Positions 41,623 to 49,807 of a DNA stretch of 64,000 bases are shown piece after piece (position 1 is the stretch's first letter; each line of letters opens with the position of its first letter). Position numbers and translations under genes: made by a program. The DNA is taken from NCBI RefSeq assembly GCF_030813235.1, contig NZ_JAUSUB010000006.1, positions 62,001 through 126,000 on the forward strand, given 5' to 3'. The notes below the pieces were generated by a model. It saw nothing but the letters and a program-made list of their open reading frames with translations. It was not told where the DNA came from and made no database searches. The stretch comes from Cytobacillus purgationiresistens (GTDB lineage Bacteria > Bacillota > Bacilli > Bacillales > Cytobacillaceae).

Positions 41623-41763
41623 TTAATCCTCCTCAATGTAATTCTCCATCATATAACCTATAGTCACGATTTCACGAATGTTTGTAGAATACTCAATACT
41701 ATCTGCAACAGTGTGAAAATCACCGTCTACAACCGAATTTATCAATGCACTATGAATGCTCAC
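41623..41763 (-). CDS. Small hypothetical protein (46 aa)
   Basis: GTG start (41763) with GGGAGG; the product (M-S-I-H-S-A-L-I-N-S-V-V-D-G-D-F...M-E-N-Y-I-E-E-D) is helical and acidic. The AGGAGG serving the sigma gene lies within its last codons. Function unknown. Confidence 0.6.
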   Translation of the reverse strand: MSIHSALINSVVDGDFHTVADSIEYSTNIREIVTIGYMMENYIEED

Positions 41764-41849
41764 TATGCTCACCTCCCTTCAAGTAGAACTAATTTCGTTC
41801 TTCAAATTTTGCAAAGTGGGTAAAAGGAAGCCTGGTTAGGCTTACTTAA

Positions 41850-41975
41850 TCACTTGAAATTTTCCTTTTCTGATTCAGCTGCAATAATTCGTGGGATAGA
41901 GGTCTTCATGAAGAAAGCAAACATTTTCTTCTTTGTTTCTTCACTAATAACAGGAGGCTTTATTTCAACTTGCAA
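41850..41975 (-). CDS. Small hypothetical protein (41 aa)
   Basis: TTG start (41975) eight bases after AGAGG, or a GTG at 41984 without room for one. Product L-Q-V-E-I-K-P-P-V-I-S-E-E-T-K-K-K, then F-F-M-K-T-S-I-P-R-I-I-A-A-E. Similar helix-rich peptides precede sigma or regulator genes in Bacillus phages. Not identified. Confidence 0.5.
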   Translation of the reverse strand: MQVEIKPPVISEETKKKMFAFFMKTSIPRIIAAESEKENFK

Positions 41976-41988
41976 TTGCTTCACCTCT

Positions 41989-42168
41989 TTATAAACATAA
42001 GATTTTTCGAATGTGATTTATATGTCCTTGTGCCTTTGGACCATCTTTCCTCCCATTAATGATGTCTGATAAGTAAGCATTTGAAATACCAAGTATCTCT
42101 GCTAACTCTTTTTGTCTCATCTTACGTTTAAATAACTCCGATCTAACTTTTACTAGTTCCTCTGACAT
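41989..42168 (-). CDS. Cro-like HTH regulator (59 aa)
   Basis: The first gene of the leftward early operon encodes an XRE/Cro-type helix-turn-helix (M-R-Q-K-E-L-A-E-I-L-G-I-S-N-A-Y-L-S-D-I-I, about 19-39). The length of 59 residues fits Cro-type proteins. AAAGGAGGG lies 7-8 bases before ATG. It faces the ImmR-like repressor gene across a 370-base control region and probably counteracts it, completing a lysis-lysogeny switch. Confidence 0.82.
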   Translation of the reverse strand: MSEELVKVRSELFKRKMRQKELAEILGISNAYLSDIINGRKDGPKAQGHINHIRKILCL

Positions 42169-42298
42169 AAATACCCTCCTTTCCTTAAATGGCTATATAA
42201 TACAGGTTGACCATTACAACCGATGATCGTTAAAACCGACAATTTATCCCTCACCTTCTACAAAATTAGATAAAAAGCTAATTTATTAGCGAAAATCA

Positions 42299-42327
42299 TT
42301 GACCCAAAATGACTTTTTTGCTATCAT
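42299..42327 (+). promoter_or_regulatory. Strong sigma-A-like promoter in the control region
   Basis: TTGACC (42299-42304) and TATCAT (42322-42327) with a 17-base spacer. It points to the repressor and integrase genes, about 220 bases from the repressor start, so it would give a long leader. It lies next to one arm of the inverted repeat. Confidence 0.6.
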
Positions 42328-42458
42328 AAACCCATAGCTAAATAAGACTGTTAAAGCCTGTTTATATACACTTTACCCGTTCCCCAACGAAAAAATGTAT
42401 TTACAAAGGTCGTATTTTTTATTGTCTTTTTCGCTAATAAAGTAGCTCATGAACACAG

Positions 42459-42507
42459 TATAATGACTAAAAAGTTATTTGTCAACGATAAAATGACTTA
42501 AAAGTTA
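42459..42507 (+). promoter_or_regulatory. -10 box and two 30-bp-spaced operators before the repressor
   Basis: TATAAT (42459-42464) overlaps the first of two copies of AATGACTWAAAAGTTA exactly 30 bases apart. An operator over a -10 box suggests self-regulation by the repressor. No clear -35 is visible. Confidence 0.55.
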
Positions 42508-42545
42508 ATATCTCTTTTCATGAGTAATTTGAAAGGTTGATACCA

Positions 42546-42968
42546 GTGAGTTTGGTAAAAAAAATTAAAACACTTTGTGATGAGAAAAAAGTAACTTTTG
42601 CCGAAGTAGAAAGAAAAATAGGAATATCGAATGGACAAATTAGAAGGTGGGATAACGTATCTCCTAAAAGCGAAACTTTAAACAAAGTAGCAGACTATTT
42701 CGATGTCTCCACTGACTACCTTCTTGGTAGATCTGATAAGAAAAGATATTACGATTTAACTGAAAAAGATGAAAAGGATATTCAAATAAAGTTAGAAGAA
42801 ATGATTAATGGATTAAATTCAAAAGACGGTTACGCTGCTTTTGATGGGCAAATTTTAGATGATATGGATGAAGAAGACAAAGAATTATTAATCTCAGCTT
42901 TAGAAAACTCATTGAAAGTTGCTAAAAGAGTTGCTAAACAAAAATTCACTCCTAAAAAATATAGATAA
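42546..42968 (+). CDS. ImmR-like phage repressor
   Basis: The 140-residue XRE repressor has an N-terminal HTH (about 12-35; V-T-F-A-E-V-E-R-K-I-G-I-S-N-G-Q-I-R-R-W) with Y-F-D-V-S-T-D-Y-L-L-G-R, the standard end of the fold. The C-terminal part is helical and acidic, then basic. GTG at 42546 is nine bases after GAAAGG; a TTG at 42537 is too close. Followed 12 bases later by an ImmA-like protease, as in ICEBs1 ImmR-ImmA, where the protease inactivates the repressor on induction. Confidence 0.85.
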   Translation: MSLVKKIKTLCDEKKVTFAEVERKIGISNGQIRRWDNVSPKSETLNKVADYFDVSTDYLLGRSDKKRYYDLTEKDEKDIQIKLEEMINGLNSKDGYAAFDGQILDDMDEEDKELLISALENSLKVAKRVAKQKFTPKKYR

Positions 42969-42980
42969 TGGGAGTGTAGC

Positions 42981-43394
42981 ATGGATATTAAAGGGATCGT
43001 CAAAAATCTTATTAGAAAACATAAAACTGCTTGCCCATTTGAATTGGCTAAGAAATTAAAAATCGAGGTGGTGTTCGTTAACCTCGGAAAGAAAGTTTTA
43101 GGATTTTATACTAAACATAATCAAATTCCCGTTATTACAATAAATGAAAATGCGGATAGTCTGCAGCAAATTTTTATTCTTTTTCATGAAATTGGTCATC
43201 ATGTCCTTCACAAAGATATAAATACCCCTTTTTTAAGTGAATTTACTTTGTTCTCGACAATCAAAATCGAAATTGAAGCTCATACATTCGCATTGGAGTT
43301 TTTGTTTTTCAATAAAGAAGTTATAACTGAAGAAGATTTAGAGATGTATGGAGTGCCGAAGCAATTAGCACTATTGAGAAAATACGGGTCTTAA
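42981..43394 (+). CDS. ImmA/IrrE-type metalloprotease
   Basis: The 137-residue protein has the zinc-protease motif H-E-I-G-H-H (about residues 70-75; F-H-E-I-G-H-H-V-L-H) in an ImmA/IrrE domain. By analogy with ICEBs1 it would cleave the adjacent repressor after DNA damage or other signals, inducing the prophage. The start lies 12 bases after the repressor stop, indicating one operon. Confidence 0.88.
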   Translation: MDIKGIVKNLIRKHKTACPFELAKKLKIEVVFVNLGKKVLGFYTKHNQIPVITINENADSLQQIFILFHEIGHHVLHKDINTPFLSEFTLFSTIKIEIEAHTFALEFLFFNKEVITEEDLEMYGVPKQLALLRKYGS

Positions 43395-43458
43395 ATTTTT
43401 TTAATCTTCAAACAGAACATATATTCTAAAAGTAAATAGAAAAAGAGGTGAATCAATC

Positions 43459-44853
43459 ATGACTGTAGGAATTTATATTCGTGTAAGTACAGAAGAACAA
43501 GTGAAAGAGGGTTTTTCAATATCTGCCCAAAGAGAAAAATTAAAAGCATTTTGCCAAGTTCATGATTGGACCGACTTCAAATTTTATGTAGACGAAGGTA
43601 TTTCTGCTAAGGATATGAACAGACCTCAACTTCAATTAATGATTGAACATGTTAAGCATGGATTAATTGATACGGTTTTGGTTTATCGTCTCGATCGTTT
43701 AACTCGATCTGTTCTCGACTTGTACAAGTTATTAGATATATTCGAAAATCATAATTGTAAATTTAAATCAGCAACTGAAGTCTATGATACTACTACGGCA
43801 ATGGGAAGGATGTTTATTACCCTGGTTGCTGCTATGGCCCAATGGGAACGAGAAAACCTTGGAGAACGTGTACGTATGGGGCAAATAGAAAAAGCTAGAC
43901 AAGGGAAATACAGTGCAAAGGCCCCATACGGATTTGATAAAGATGACAATGAAAAACTTATCATTAACGCTGATGAAAAATTAGTAGTCCTTGATATGAT
44001 TGAAAAGGTCAAACAAGGTTTTTCGATTAGACAATTAGCTAATTATCTCGACAATAGTGGGACTCCTCCAATAAGAGGGTATAAATGGCACATTAGAACT
44101 GTGTTGGATATTCTACATAATCCTGCACTTTACGGAGCTATAAAATGGATAGATGAGATTATTGAAAATGCACACGAAGGAGTCATTACAAAAGAAGAAT
44201 ATAATCACTTGCTTCTTCTACTAAATGAAAGACAAAATAAAAAAAAGCGTAAGGTCAATTCATTCTTCGTTTATCAAATGAAACTAATTTGCCCTATTTG
44301 CAATAATCACCTAACAAGTGAACGATCAGTTTACCATCGGAAAAGGGATAATCAATTAATTGAGTCCAACCGTTATCGTTGTCAAGTATGTGCATTGAAC
44401 AAAAGAAAAGCAATCAATGTTAGCGAAAGCAAAATCGAAAAAGCTTTCATCCAATATATGAGGAATACTACATTTAATCAAACCCCTGAATTAAAGGATG
44501 AATCTCAAGAAGAAAAAGAGAAAATATTGAGTAAAATAAGCCGGATAAAAAAACAAAGAGAAAAATTTCAAAAAGCGTGGTCAAACGATCTAATGACTGA
44601 TATGGAATTTGCTGACCGAATGAATGAAACAAGCAAAGGGTTGCTGGACTTGGAAAAAGATTTAATTGAGATCCAACCGAATAAATCTAAACTTGACTAT
44701 GAAAAAGTTAAAGAGTTGACAAAAACGTTTAATTTAAACTGGTTGAATCTCAAACCACTAGAAAAACATCAATTTTTAAACATGTTTATTAAAAATATTC
44801 ATTTCGTTAAAGATGGTTCAAGCGTTGATGTAACAGAGGTTTCTTATTATTAA
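43459..44853 (+). CDS. Large serine recombinase (phage integrase)
   Basis: The 464-residue enzyme has the resolvase domain (1-150) with catalytic S10 in Y-I-R-V-S-T-E-E-Q, and Y-R-L-D-R-L-T-R. A recombinase domain and a zinc ribbon follow (C-P-I-C...C-Q-V-C, about 278-315), then a coiled coil (about 350-400). It integrates and excises the phage at attP/attB. The gene ends 12 bases before the radC' stop codon, at the right end of the prophage. A GAGGTG site precedes the ATG. Excision would also require a recombination directionality factor, which I cannot identify. Confidence 0.95.
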   Translation: MTVGIYIRVSTEEQVKEGFSISAQREKLKAFCQVHDWTDFKFYVDEGISAKDMNRPQLQLMIEHVKHGLIDTVLVYRLDRLTRSVLDLYKLLDIFENHNCKFKSATEVYDTTTAMGRMFITLVAAMAQWERENLGERVRMGQIEKARQGKYSAKAPYGFDKDDNEKLIINADEKLVVLDMIEKVKQGFSIRQLANYLDNSGTPPIRGYKWHIRTVLDILHNPALYGAIKWIDEIIENAHEGVITKEEYNHLLLLLNERQNKKKRKVNSFFVYQMKLICPICNNHLTSERSVYHRKRDNQLIESNRYRCQVCALNKRKAINVSESKIEKAFIQYMRNTTFNQTPELKDESQEEKEKILSKISRIKKQREKFQKAWSNDLMTDMEFADRMNETSKGLLDLEKDLIEIQPNKSKLDYEKVKELTKTFNLNWLNLKPLEKHQFLNMFIKNIHFVKDGSSVDVTEVSYY

Positions 44854-44861
44854 TTTTATTT

Positions 44862-44896
44862 GTATTTATGTGAAGTTTATACAAACAAAATGTTCT
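44862..44896. other. Phage-chromosome junction (attR) within radC
   Basis: Read on the minus strand, radC coding matches the family through E-H-F-V-C and then switches to I-N-F-T-stop (TGT ATA AAC TTC ACA TAA). The crossover is therefore near plus-strand 44878-44885. The exact core cannot be set without the left junction, outside the window. Confidence 0.7.
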
Positions 44897-45276
44897 TGTG
44901 ATAAAAACCTCATATCATTCATCACATAGTTGGCTGCATCTTCTGGAGAACGGATGACATAGCGGTCATCAAAAGCTAGATTAGAAATTCTGCGACCGAT
45001 TTCAACAGCAGCCATTACTTGAATCGCCTTAGCCATACCAATGCCATTCACTTCTGTCATTTCATTTAAGCTTGCGTCCTTTAATAACCTGAGTCCTTCA
45101 AATTTTGTCAACAATCGCTGGGATAACTGTATTACCGATTCGTTTTTAGTACCTGTTCTTAGAAGAATGGCAATAAGCTCATGGTTCGATAAGCTCTCAG
45201 GTCCATTTTGAATCATTCTTTCCCTCGGTCTTTCATCCTGAGGAAAATCCTTTATCATTTGATTGCTTAAATCCAT
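44866..45276 (-). pseudogene. radC: radC, 5' part, interrupted by the prophage
   Basis: The 136-codon frame matches RadC from M-D-L-S-N-Q-M-I-K-D-F-P through R-P-R-E-R-M, I-L-L-R-T-G-T, L-L-K-D-A-S-L-N-E-M, G-I-G-M-A-K-A and L-S-Q-E-H-F-V-C, then ends in phage-encoded I-N-F-T. Full-length RadC is about 225-230 residues; the missing half is the metal-binding MPN/JAMM domain with H-x-H-x7-S-x2-D. ATG at 45276 has GGGAGG. Protein from this allele should be inactive; precise excision would restore it. RadC's cellular role is itself uncertain. Confidence 0.9.
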
Positions 45277-45324
45277 TAGAACGCCTCCCATATTTTGTAC
45301 CTGAGAGTACATCCGAAGAGGAAA

Positions 45325-45897
45325 TTAATAGGAAAGCTTATATCCAGCCTCCTGCAATGCCCGAACGGTCTTTGATAATGGAAGTCCAACGACTGCGAAA
45401 TAATCTCCGCTAATTTCTTTTACAAGCGTCGCACCAATGCCTTGAATCCCGTAGGCACCTGCCTTATCAAAGGGTTCTCCGGTGTTAATATAAGAGTGAA
45501 TCTCTTCATCTGTTAACTCCCAAAACACCACATCTGTTTTCACAAAAAATGTCCTTTCCTTTTCAGGGGAAATAATCGACACGCCCGTGTATACGGAATG
45601 TTTTTTGCCCGATAAGTTTTTCAGCATGGCAAATGCTTCATCTGAATCTTTAGGTTTTCCTAATATATTTTCTTCAGATACAACAACTGTATCTGAACCA
45701 ATTACAAACGAATCTACATGTTTGCTAGATACAGCTTGTGCCTTTCGAGATGCCAGCACCATCACAATATCACCTGGAGCTAATTGTGGATTGTAGCTTT
45801 CATCAACATCACTGCTGCATACCTCGAATGTTAATTGGAGATTTTCAAGAAGTTCTTTTCGCCGTGGAGAAGAAGAGGCTAAAATGAGGTTTGTCAT
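45325..45897 (-). CDS. maf: Maf nucleotide pyrophosphatase
   Basis: The 190-residue Maf/YhdE protein has L-I-L-A-S-S-S-P-R-R-K-E-L-L (start), I-G-S-D-T-V-V, G-K-P-K-D, L-S-G-K-K-H-S-V-Y-T-G and G-E-P-F-D-K-A-G-A-Y-G-I-Q-G. It hydrolyses dTTP/UTP and modified nucleotides, and in B. subtilis affects septum formation. An ATG at 45897 (M-T-N-L-I-L) matches homologues better than the GTG at 45906. It sits upstream of radC as in B. subtilis. Confidence 0.95.
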   Translation of the reverse strand: MTNLILASSSPRRKELLENLQLTFEVCSSDVDESYNPQLAPGDIVMVLASRKAQAVSSKHVDSFVIGSDTVVVSEENILGKPKDSDEAFAMLKNLSGKKHSVYTGVSIISPEKERTFFVKTDVVFWELTDEEIHSYINTGEPFDKAGAYGIQGIGATLVKEISGDYFAVVGLPLSKTVRALQEAGYKLSY

Positions 45898-45946
45898 TTC
45901 AATCACCTTACCTTATCTGTTGGTTCATATTGGGAGATACATTCTA

Positions 45947-45975
45947 ATCCTACCAAATTTCTGTCGTTCAAACAA
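45947..45975 (-). promoter_or_regulatory. Probable maf promoter
   Basis: On the minus strand TTGTTT (plus 45970-45975), 17 bases, TAGGAT (45947-45952), about 50 bases before maf. A good sigma-A-like match. Confidence 0.5.
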
Positions 45976-46180
45976 TTTATAGCAGACAAGTTTCCCAAAA
46001 ATATTTATCCGTTCGACAAAAATAAAAAGTCTGCCGACATTTCGTCAACAGACCAAGTATATTTGTCATATTTCCCGGAAAATTTCATTTCGATGGGGCA
46101 AGATTTTTTTAAGATAAAGTATAAATTTTTTTGAGTTAGAAAAATGTCTAGTTTTCTTGGGCCTACCCCCTCTATGGTCT

Positions 46181-46231
46181 AAGACAATCCTCTCAGAAAG
46201 GTAAAGAACACCTTTCAGGGAGGATTGTCTT
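46181..46231. repeat. Long perfect hairpin between maf and spoIIB
   Basis: AAGACAATCCTC (46181-46192) is perfectly repeated in inverse at 46220-46231, and the interior GAAAGG/CCTTTC (196-201/211-216) pairs too. No T tract follows on either strand. The 368-base spacer around it has no gene; it may act as a terminator-like structure or be a small mobile repeat. Confidence 0.6.
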
Positions 46232-46274
46232 ATGCTATGCCTAAGGGTGAAGAAGGCGCTTGCGCTTTTTCTTA

Positions 46275-47363
46275 TTATGCCTCACTTATTTTTTGGTAAA
46301 CAGATAAAAACGAGAGCAAGTGCTGCTGTAATTGAGTTAAAGCATCTGCATCAGCCGAGGTTTGAAAGGCACCCGCTTGTTCAACCGCCTTTATTATTGA
46401 TTCATTTACAGCAATAATGTTTTCATTCTTTAACTTTGTTTGATTAATACCCTTTATACTTGCCTCATTTCCCTTCAATTTTTCTACTGTACTATCAGCA
46501 AGCTTGCCTTTAAGCATTCCTTCAGTCGCAACTGTAGTTAAATCAGTGAATATTTGTGGTAAGAGTTCAAGCATTTTCTTTTCTTCAGCTGAAAGATTGC
46601 TCACTGTGCCGCCTTCAATGTTATATTCCTTTGCAAACACATTCACTCCCTTGTTTTCCAAATGCTTTCCAACTTCCTTTGCATTCTCGATACTATCCGC
46701 AATCCCGATGAATATCACCTGGTTCCCGTTCATATCCTTTACTAAAGCTGGCATGCCCTTTTCCGCATATGTTTTTTTCTCGCCGTCCGCGCTCTCTTTA
46801 TTGCTAAACACTCCGCCTTGTACAACATATGTTGTAATTGCTTGGATATCAGCTGCTTCTTTACCCGTTGCCGCGACTGCTTGTTTACCTTCATCCTGCA
46901 TTCCGGTCACAGGAGTGGTCTGTGCCTCTCCTCCAGCCTGCTCTGCTTTTACGAGATTAAGCATCATGATTCCTATACCGGTTCCAAGAATGATGGCAAG
47001 TAATATCGTGAAAAAGATCGAAAAATTAAAGTGGCTTTTACTTTTTCTTGCTGACTTACTGGCCAACAATGTTCCCTTGTTTGTTTTCTTAATTGGAGAT
47101 TGCTTAGCTTTAACCGATTCTTCCCAATTTGTTTCACTCATTCCATCTTCAGGAAGTATCCAGTCGAAATTGTCCCCTGTCTCTGTTTCCTTCGATGCAG
47201 CGGCTTCAATAGAGGCAAATTCTTCGTTCTCCTCTGTTTCACTTTGCCTTTTGGCTTTCTCTTCGTTGATCACGGTCTCGCTCTTTTTGTCTCTTTCCTC
47301 AAATGATTGCTTATTTCCATTTATCTTAATAGTGATCGTTTTCTTCCCATCATGCTTGTCCAT
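46275..47363 (-). CDS. spoIIB: SpoIIB, septal/engulfment protein
   Basis: The 362-residue sporulation protein has an acidic, low-complexity cytoplasmic N-terminus (about 1-105), one transmembrane helix (about 108-135; F-F-T-I-L-L-A-I-I-L-G-T-G-I-G-I-M) and an outer part with a SPOR-like domain (Y-V-V-Q-G-G-V-F-S-N-K-E...K-G-M-P-A-L-V-K). SPOR domains bind peptidoglycan of dividing septa. In B. subtilis SpoIIB localises to the sporulation septum. It lies between the pilO-like gene and maf, the conserved neighbourhood. Confidence 0.88.
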   Translation of the reverse strand: MDKHDGKKTITIKINGNKQSFEERDKKSETVINEEKAKRQSETEENEEFASIEAAASKETETGDNFDWILPEDGMSETNWEESVKAKQSPIKKTNKGTLLASKSARKSKSHFNFSIFFTILLAIILGTGIGIMMLNLVKAEQAGGEAQTTPVTGMQDEGKQAVAATGKEAADIQAITTYVVQGGVFSNKESADGEKKTYAEKGMPALVKDMNGNQVIFIGIADSIENAKEVGKHLENKGVNVFAKEYNIEGGTVSNLSAEEKKMLELLPQIFTDLTTVATEGMLKGKLADSTVEKLKGNEASIKGINQTKLKNENIIAVNESIIKAVEQAGAFQTSADADALTQLQQHLLSFLSVYQKISEA

Positions 47364-47417
47364 CTAGCATCCTCCCTCCTTGTCCATGCTCGAATTGGTA
47401 TCATCCTAACATAACGA

Positions 47418-47449
47418 CAAAAAAAAATAACAAGACTTTTGTCGTCTCG
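47418..47449 (-). terminator. Terminator after pilO
   Basis: Minus strand CGAGAC-GACAAAA-GTCTTG followed by TTATTTTTTTTT (plus 47418-47449). It separates the pilus operon from spoIIB. Confidence 0.7.
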
Positions 47450-47506
47450 TTACTGAATGCTTTCGTCAAATTCTTTTATTCATAAATATTATGTCTAAAG
47501 ATGGCA

Positions 47507-48229
47507 TTAATTTGAATGATGATAGATGTCAGGCAATTGATAGAAAGGATTTCTTTTCTTCGCAGGGCTGCTGTTATGCAGTTTTGGCAGTTCCTCTTCT
47601 AAATCGACGAGTTCGGGCATATGAAAAATAGAAACGGTCATATCGTATTGAATGCTTGTTCCTTGCTCAAAAGATTCCGTTTCCACTTCATCTTTAAACT
47701 CAATTCTATTAATCATTGTCAGTCTTTCAGATGACTGCAAGGCTGCTACAAACATTTCCCAAGTAAAATAATCTGGTGCCTCCACTTGCATGGTCATTGT
47801 GGTCTTCTCTAATCCTTCAGCCAATGCAAGGGGTTCACTTTTTCCTGGCACTTCCTCTGTATTAATATCTATTTGACCCTCATCGCTTGATTCAACATTA
47901 CCCATTTCTATACTTTTTACAAAGCTGCCAGAAACGGTCTCGGCACGGTCGATCTCAAGTAAAAAGTGATCCATCAATGTTTGCACAGGTAATTGTCCTT
48001 GCATTTTTTTAGTACTTTCGGCAATATATGGCTTTTCAGAAGAAAGAGTCTTTTGTTCAAAAATGATATTTAATCGCTTCTCCTCTGACGCAAGCTCAAG
48101 CTCATGATTTGCTAATACTACCTTCAGCGGCTTTAAATAAAAGAAATAAACTGAAACAAACATGATGGAAACAAACAATATACTAAATAATATTGTATAT
48201 TTCTCCTTTTTGCTCAGCTGAGCAATCAT
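47507..48229 (-). CDS. pilO: PilO-like type IV pilus protein
   Basis: The 240-residue protein begins with a short cytoplasmic end, a transmembrane helix (about 13-31; I-L-F-S-I-L-F-V-S-I-M-F-V-S-V-Y) and a periplasm-side coiled coil, then a ferredoxin-like domain with T-M-T-M-Q-V-E-A-P-D-Y (about 155). It joins PilM and PilN in the alignment complex of type IV pili. It overlaps pilN by four bases. Confidence 0.82.
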   Translation of the reverse strand: MIAQLSKKEKYTILFSILFVSIMFVSVYFFYLKPLKVVLANHELELASEEKRLNIIFEQKTLSSEKPYIAESTKKMQGQLPVQTLMDHFLLEIDRAETVSGSFVKSIEMGNVESSDEGQIDINTEEVPGKSEPLALAEGLEKTTMTMQVEAPDYFTWEMFVAALQSSERLTMINRIEFKDEVETESFEQGTSIQYDMTVSIFHMPELVDLEEELPKLHNSSPAKKRNPFYQLPDIYHHSN

Positions 48230-48804
48230 TCTTCCTTGCCTCCTTTTTCCTTGAGGCTAAACATTGCTTTGTCAATATTCAACTCATATTTTGCAACATA
48301 GCGAGGCAAAGCTTCTTTTGTGTCATTATTACCATTACTTTGCGTATGAAGCGATTTAATTTCCGCCTCTTTCATCCCTTCTTTTTGGGAGAGTGAATGT
48401 AAATAATAGGCAGCTTCTCGATTCGTTTCAAATTGGACAGTGAATTCCACTCGCCCATCCTCAATATATGTGAATGAATGGATAAATCCACTCATTGGTA
48501 AAAGTCCGTTTAATAATTGTACGGTATCAATTTGACTATTTTCTACCCATTGAATCCCTTCTTTTAGCTTTTGGGATGATGCGATTTCCGCATTTTGTTC
48601 TACATTCTCTTCCTCAGCAGCAATCTGCATCTGTACAGTATGCAGATTTTCCTGTACTGCTTCAGTTTTCGATTTCATTTCATTGCCTAGCCATAGAAAA
48701 ATAGACAGTCCAATGATAAAAAGAATCGATGGAATGACGATGAAAACGATGGTGAAAGCATACCGCGACTCTCTTTTAGGAAGCAGATTAATGTCAACAA
48801 GCAT
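48226..48804 (-). CDS. pilN: PilN-like type IV pilus protein
   Basis: The 192-residue protein has the PilN start M-L-V-D-I-N-L-L-P-K-R-E (which docks into PilM), a transmembrane helix (about 18-42; I-V-F-I-V-I-P-S-I-L-F-I-I-G-L) and an extracellular part with L-L-N-G-L-L-P. It overlaps pilO and follows pilM by one base. Confidence 0.86.
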   Translation of the reverse strand: MLVDINLLPKRESRYAFTIVFIVIPSILFIIGLSIFLWLGNEMKSKTEAVQENLHTVQMQIAAEEENVEQNAEIASSQKLKEGIQWVENSQIDTVQLLNGLLPMSGFIHSFTYIEDGRVEFTVQFETNREAAYYLHSLSQKEGMKEAEIKSLHTQSNGNNDTKEALPRYVAKYELNIDKAMFSLKEKGGKEE

Positions 48805-49791
48805 TTAGTGCACCTCTTTTAAAGCTAGGCCCAGTGCTAAATACATGCTTCTAGGCAGCAAATTTCCCGCTTCATCTACTGCTGCTTCAAGCTGAAGCTT
48901 CTGAACGGGGAACTCAAAGCGAGCCTTCATTTCTTGTTCAAATAGCTCTAGCTGTGGATGATCACCGTTAATTAGGATATTTGTGACCTGTTGACTATTC
49001 TGCTTAATCGAATAACGATAAAAATCCATCAATCTCGCCATTTCTCGATAAATATCTTCGACAGGAAGTGAATACTCATTTATTTTTCCATCATATAAAT
49101 GAGATTGCTCCACACCTCTTCCTATTTCTTCATTGAGACCTAAATTTATATGATGCATAAATAATGGAATCCCATTCTCTAAAATGGAAATATTCACTGT
49201 GGTCAAATCGAGCTGGATCATCATTAAGCTTTCACCCTTTTTGTGCATATCTAAGTAATGATATAGTCGATATAAAGCTAGAGGAGAGATGTCTGCTGCT
49301 TTAGGTGCGAGCCTGGCACTTGAATAAAGCCTTTCATATTGCAAAACAGGCTCCTCTTGTGCTGCAAATAGGAGCAGCTCCTTTTTATCATCATCTTCCG
49401 AGAGAATACTATAATCGAACACTGGCTCTTCAAAAGGCAAATGAATGCTCGAGCCAAGCTCCATATACAGGTATCCCTTTATTTCATCCTTTGAGATTTC
49501 TCCTGGTATAGTAATCTTACGAATAATGACAAAAGGATCTGGCACGATAAATCTCATCGCTTTCCTTCGCAGCATCCATTCATCCACACAGCTGTCCAAT
49601 ATATTTTGCATCGAATGCAGGTCAATGATTTTACCATCACGAACAATATCGTTTGGGATCATCCTCTCATGCCAACGAACGCGTGTGATGGCATTTTTTT
49701 GTTTGAGCTCAACATAACGAATGGAATAATCATTAATGATGATATTACATATGCGGTTTCTAGTAGATATTAGGGGTAAAGCCATGCTCAT
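48805..49791 (-). CDS. pilM: PilM-like type IV pilus protein
   Basis: The 328-residue cytoplasmic actin-like protein has a D-Y-S-I-R-Y-V-E phosphate-binding loop region near residue 21, L-D-L-T-T-V-N-I-S-I-L-E near 195 and typical later strands. It binds the PilN N-terminus and couples the assembly machinery to the membrane. Upstream is the prepilin peptidase gene by 16 bases. Confidence 0.85.
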   Translation of the reverse strand: MSMALPLISTRNRICNIIINDYSIRYVELKQKNAITRVRWHERMIPNDIVRDGKIIDLHSMQNILDSCVDEWMLRRKAMRFIVPDPFVIIRKITIPGEISKDEIKGYLYMELGSSIHLPFEEPVFDYSILSEDDDKKELLLFAAQEEPVLQYERLYSSARLAPKAADISPLALYRLYHYLDMHKKGESLMMIQLDLTTVNISILENGIPLFMHHINLGLNEEIGRGVEQSHLYDGKINEYSLPVEDIYREMARLMDFYRYSIKQNSQQVTNILINGDHPQLELFEQEMKARFEFPVQKLQLEAAVDEAGNLLPRSMYLALGLALKEVH

Positions 49792-49807
49792 TGGTCTCCT
49801 TCATTGC

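Larger units (their letters stand above)
42169..42545. promoter_or_regulatory. Lysis-lysogeny control region (no gene)
   Basis: A 377-base stretch between the divergent Cro-like and ImmR-like genes with no convincing coding frame. It holds two half-site repeats near the early promoter (AYCRTTANAACCG at 42210-42222 and 42226-42238), an inverted pair TTATTAGCGAAAA (42283-42295) / TTTTCGCTAATAA (42428-42440), and AATGACTWAAAAGTTA at 42462-42477 and 42492-42507. Confidence 0.7.

Noticed and set aside
46504..47367. 287-codon plus-strand open frame opposite spoIIB
   Set aside because: It mirrors the spoIIB codons on the opposite strand, has no family features and spoIIB is clearly real.
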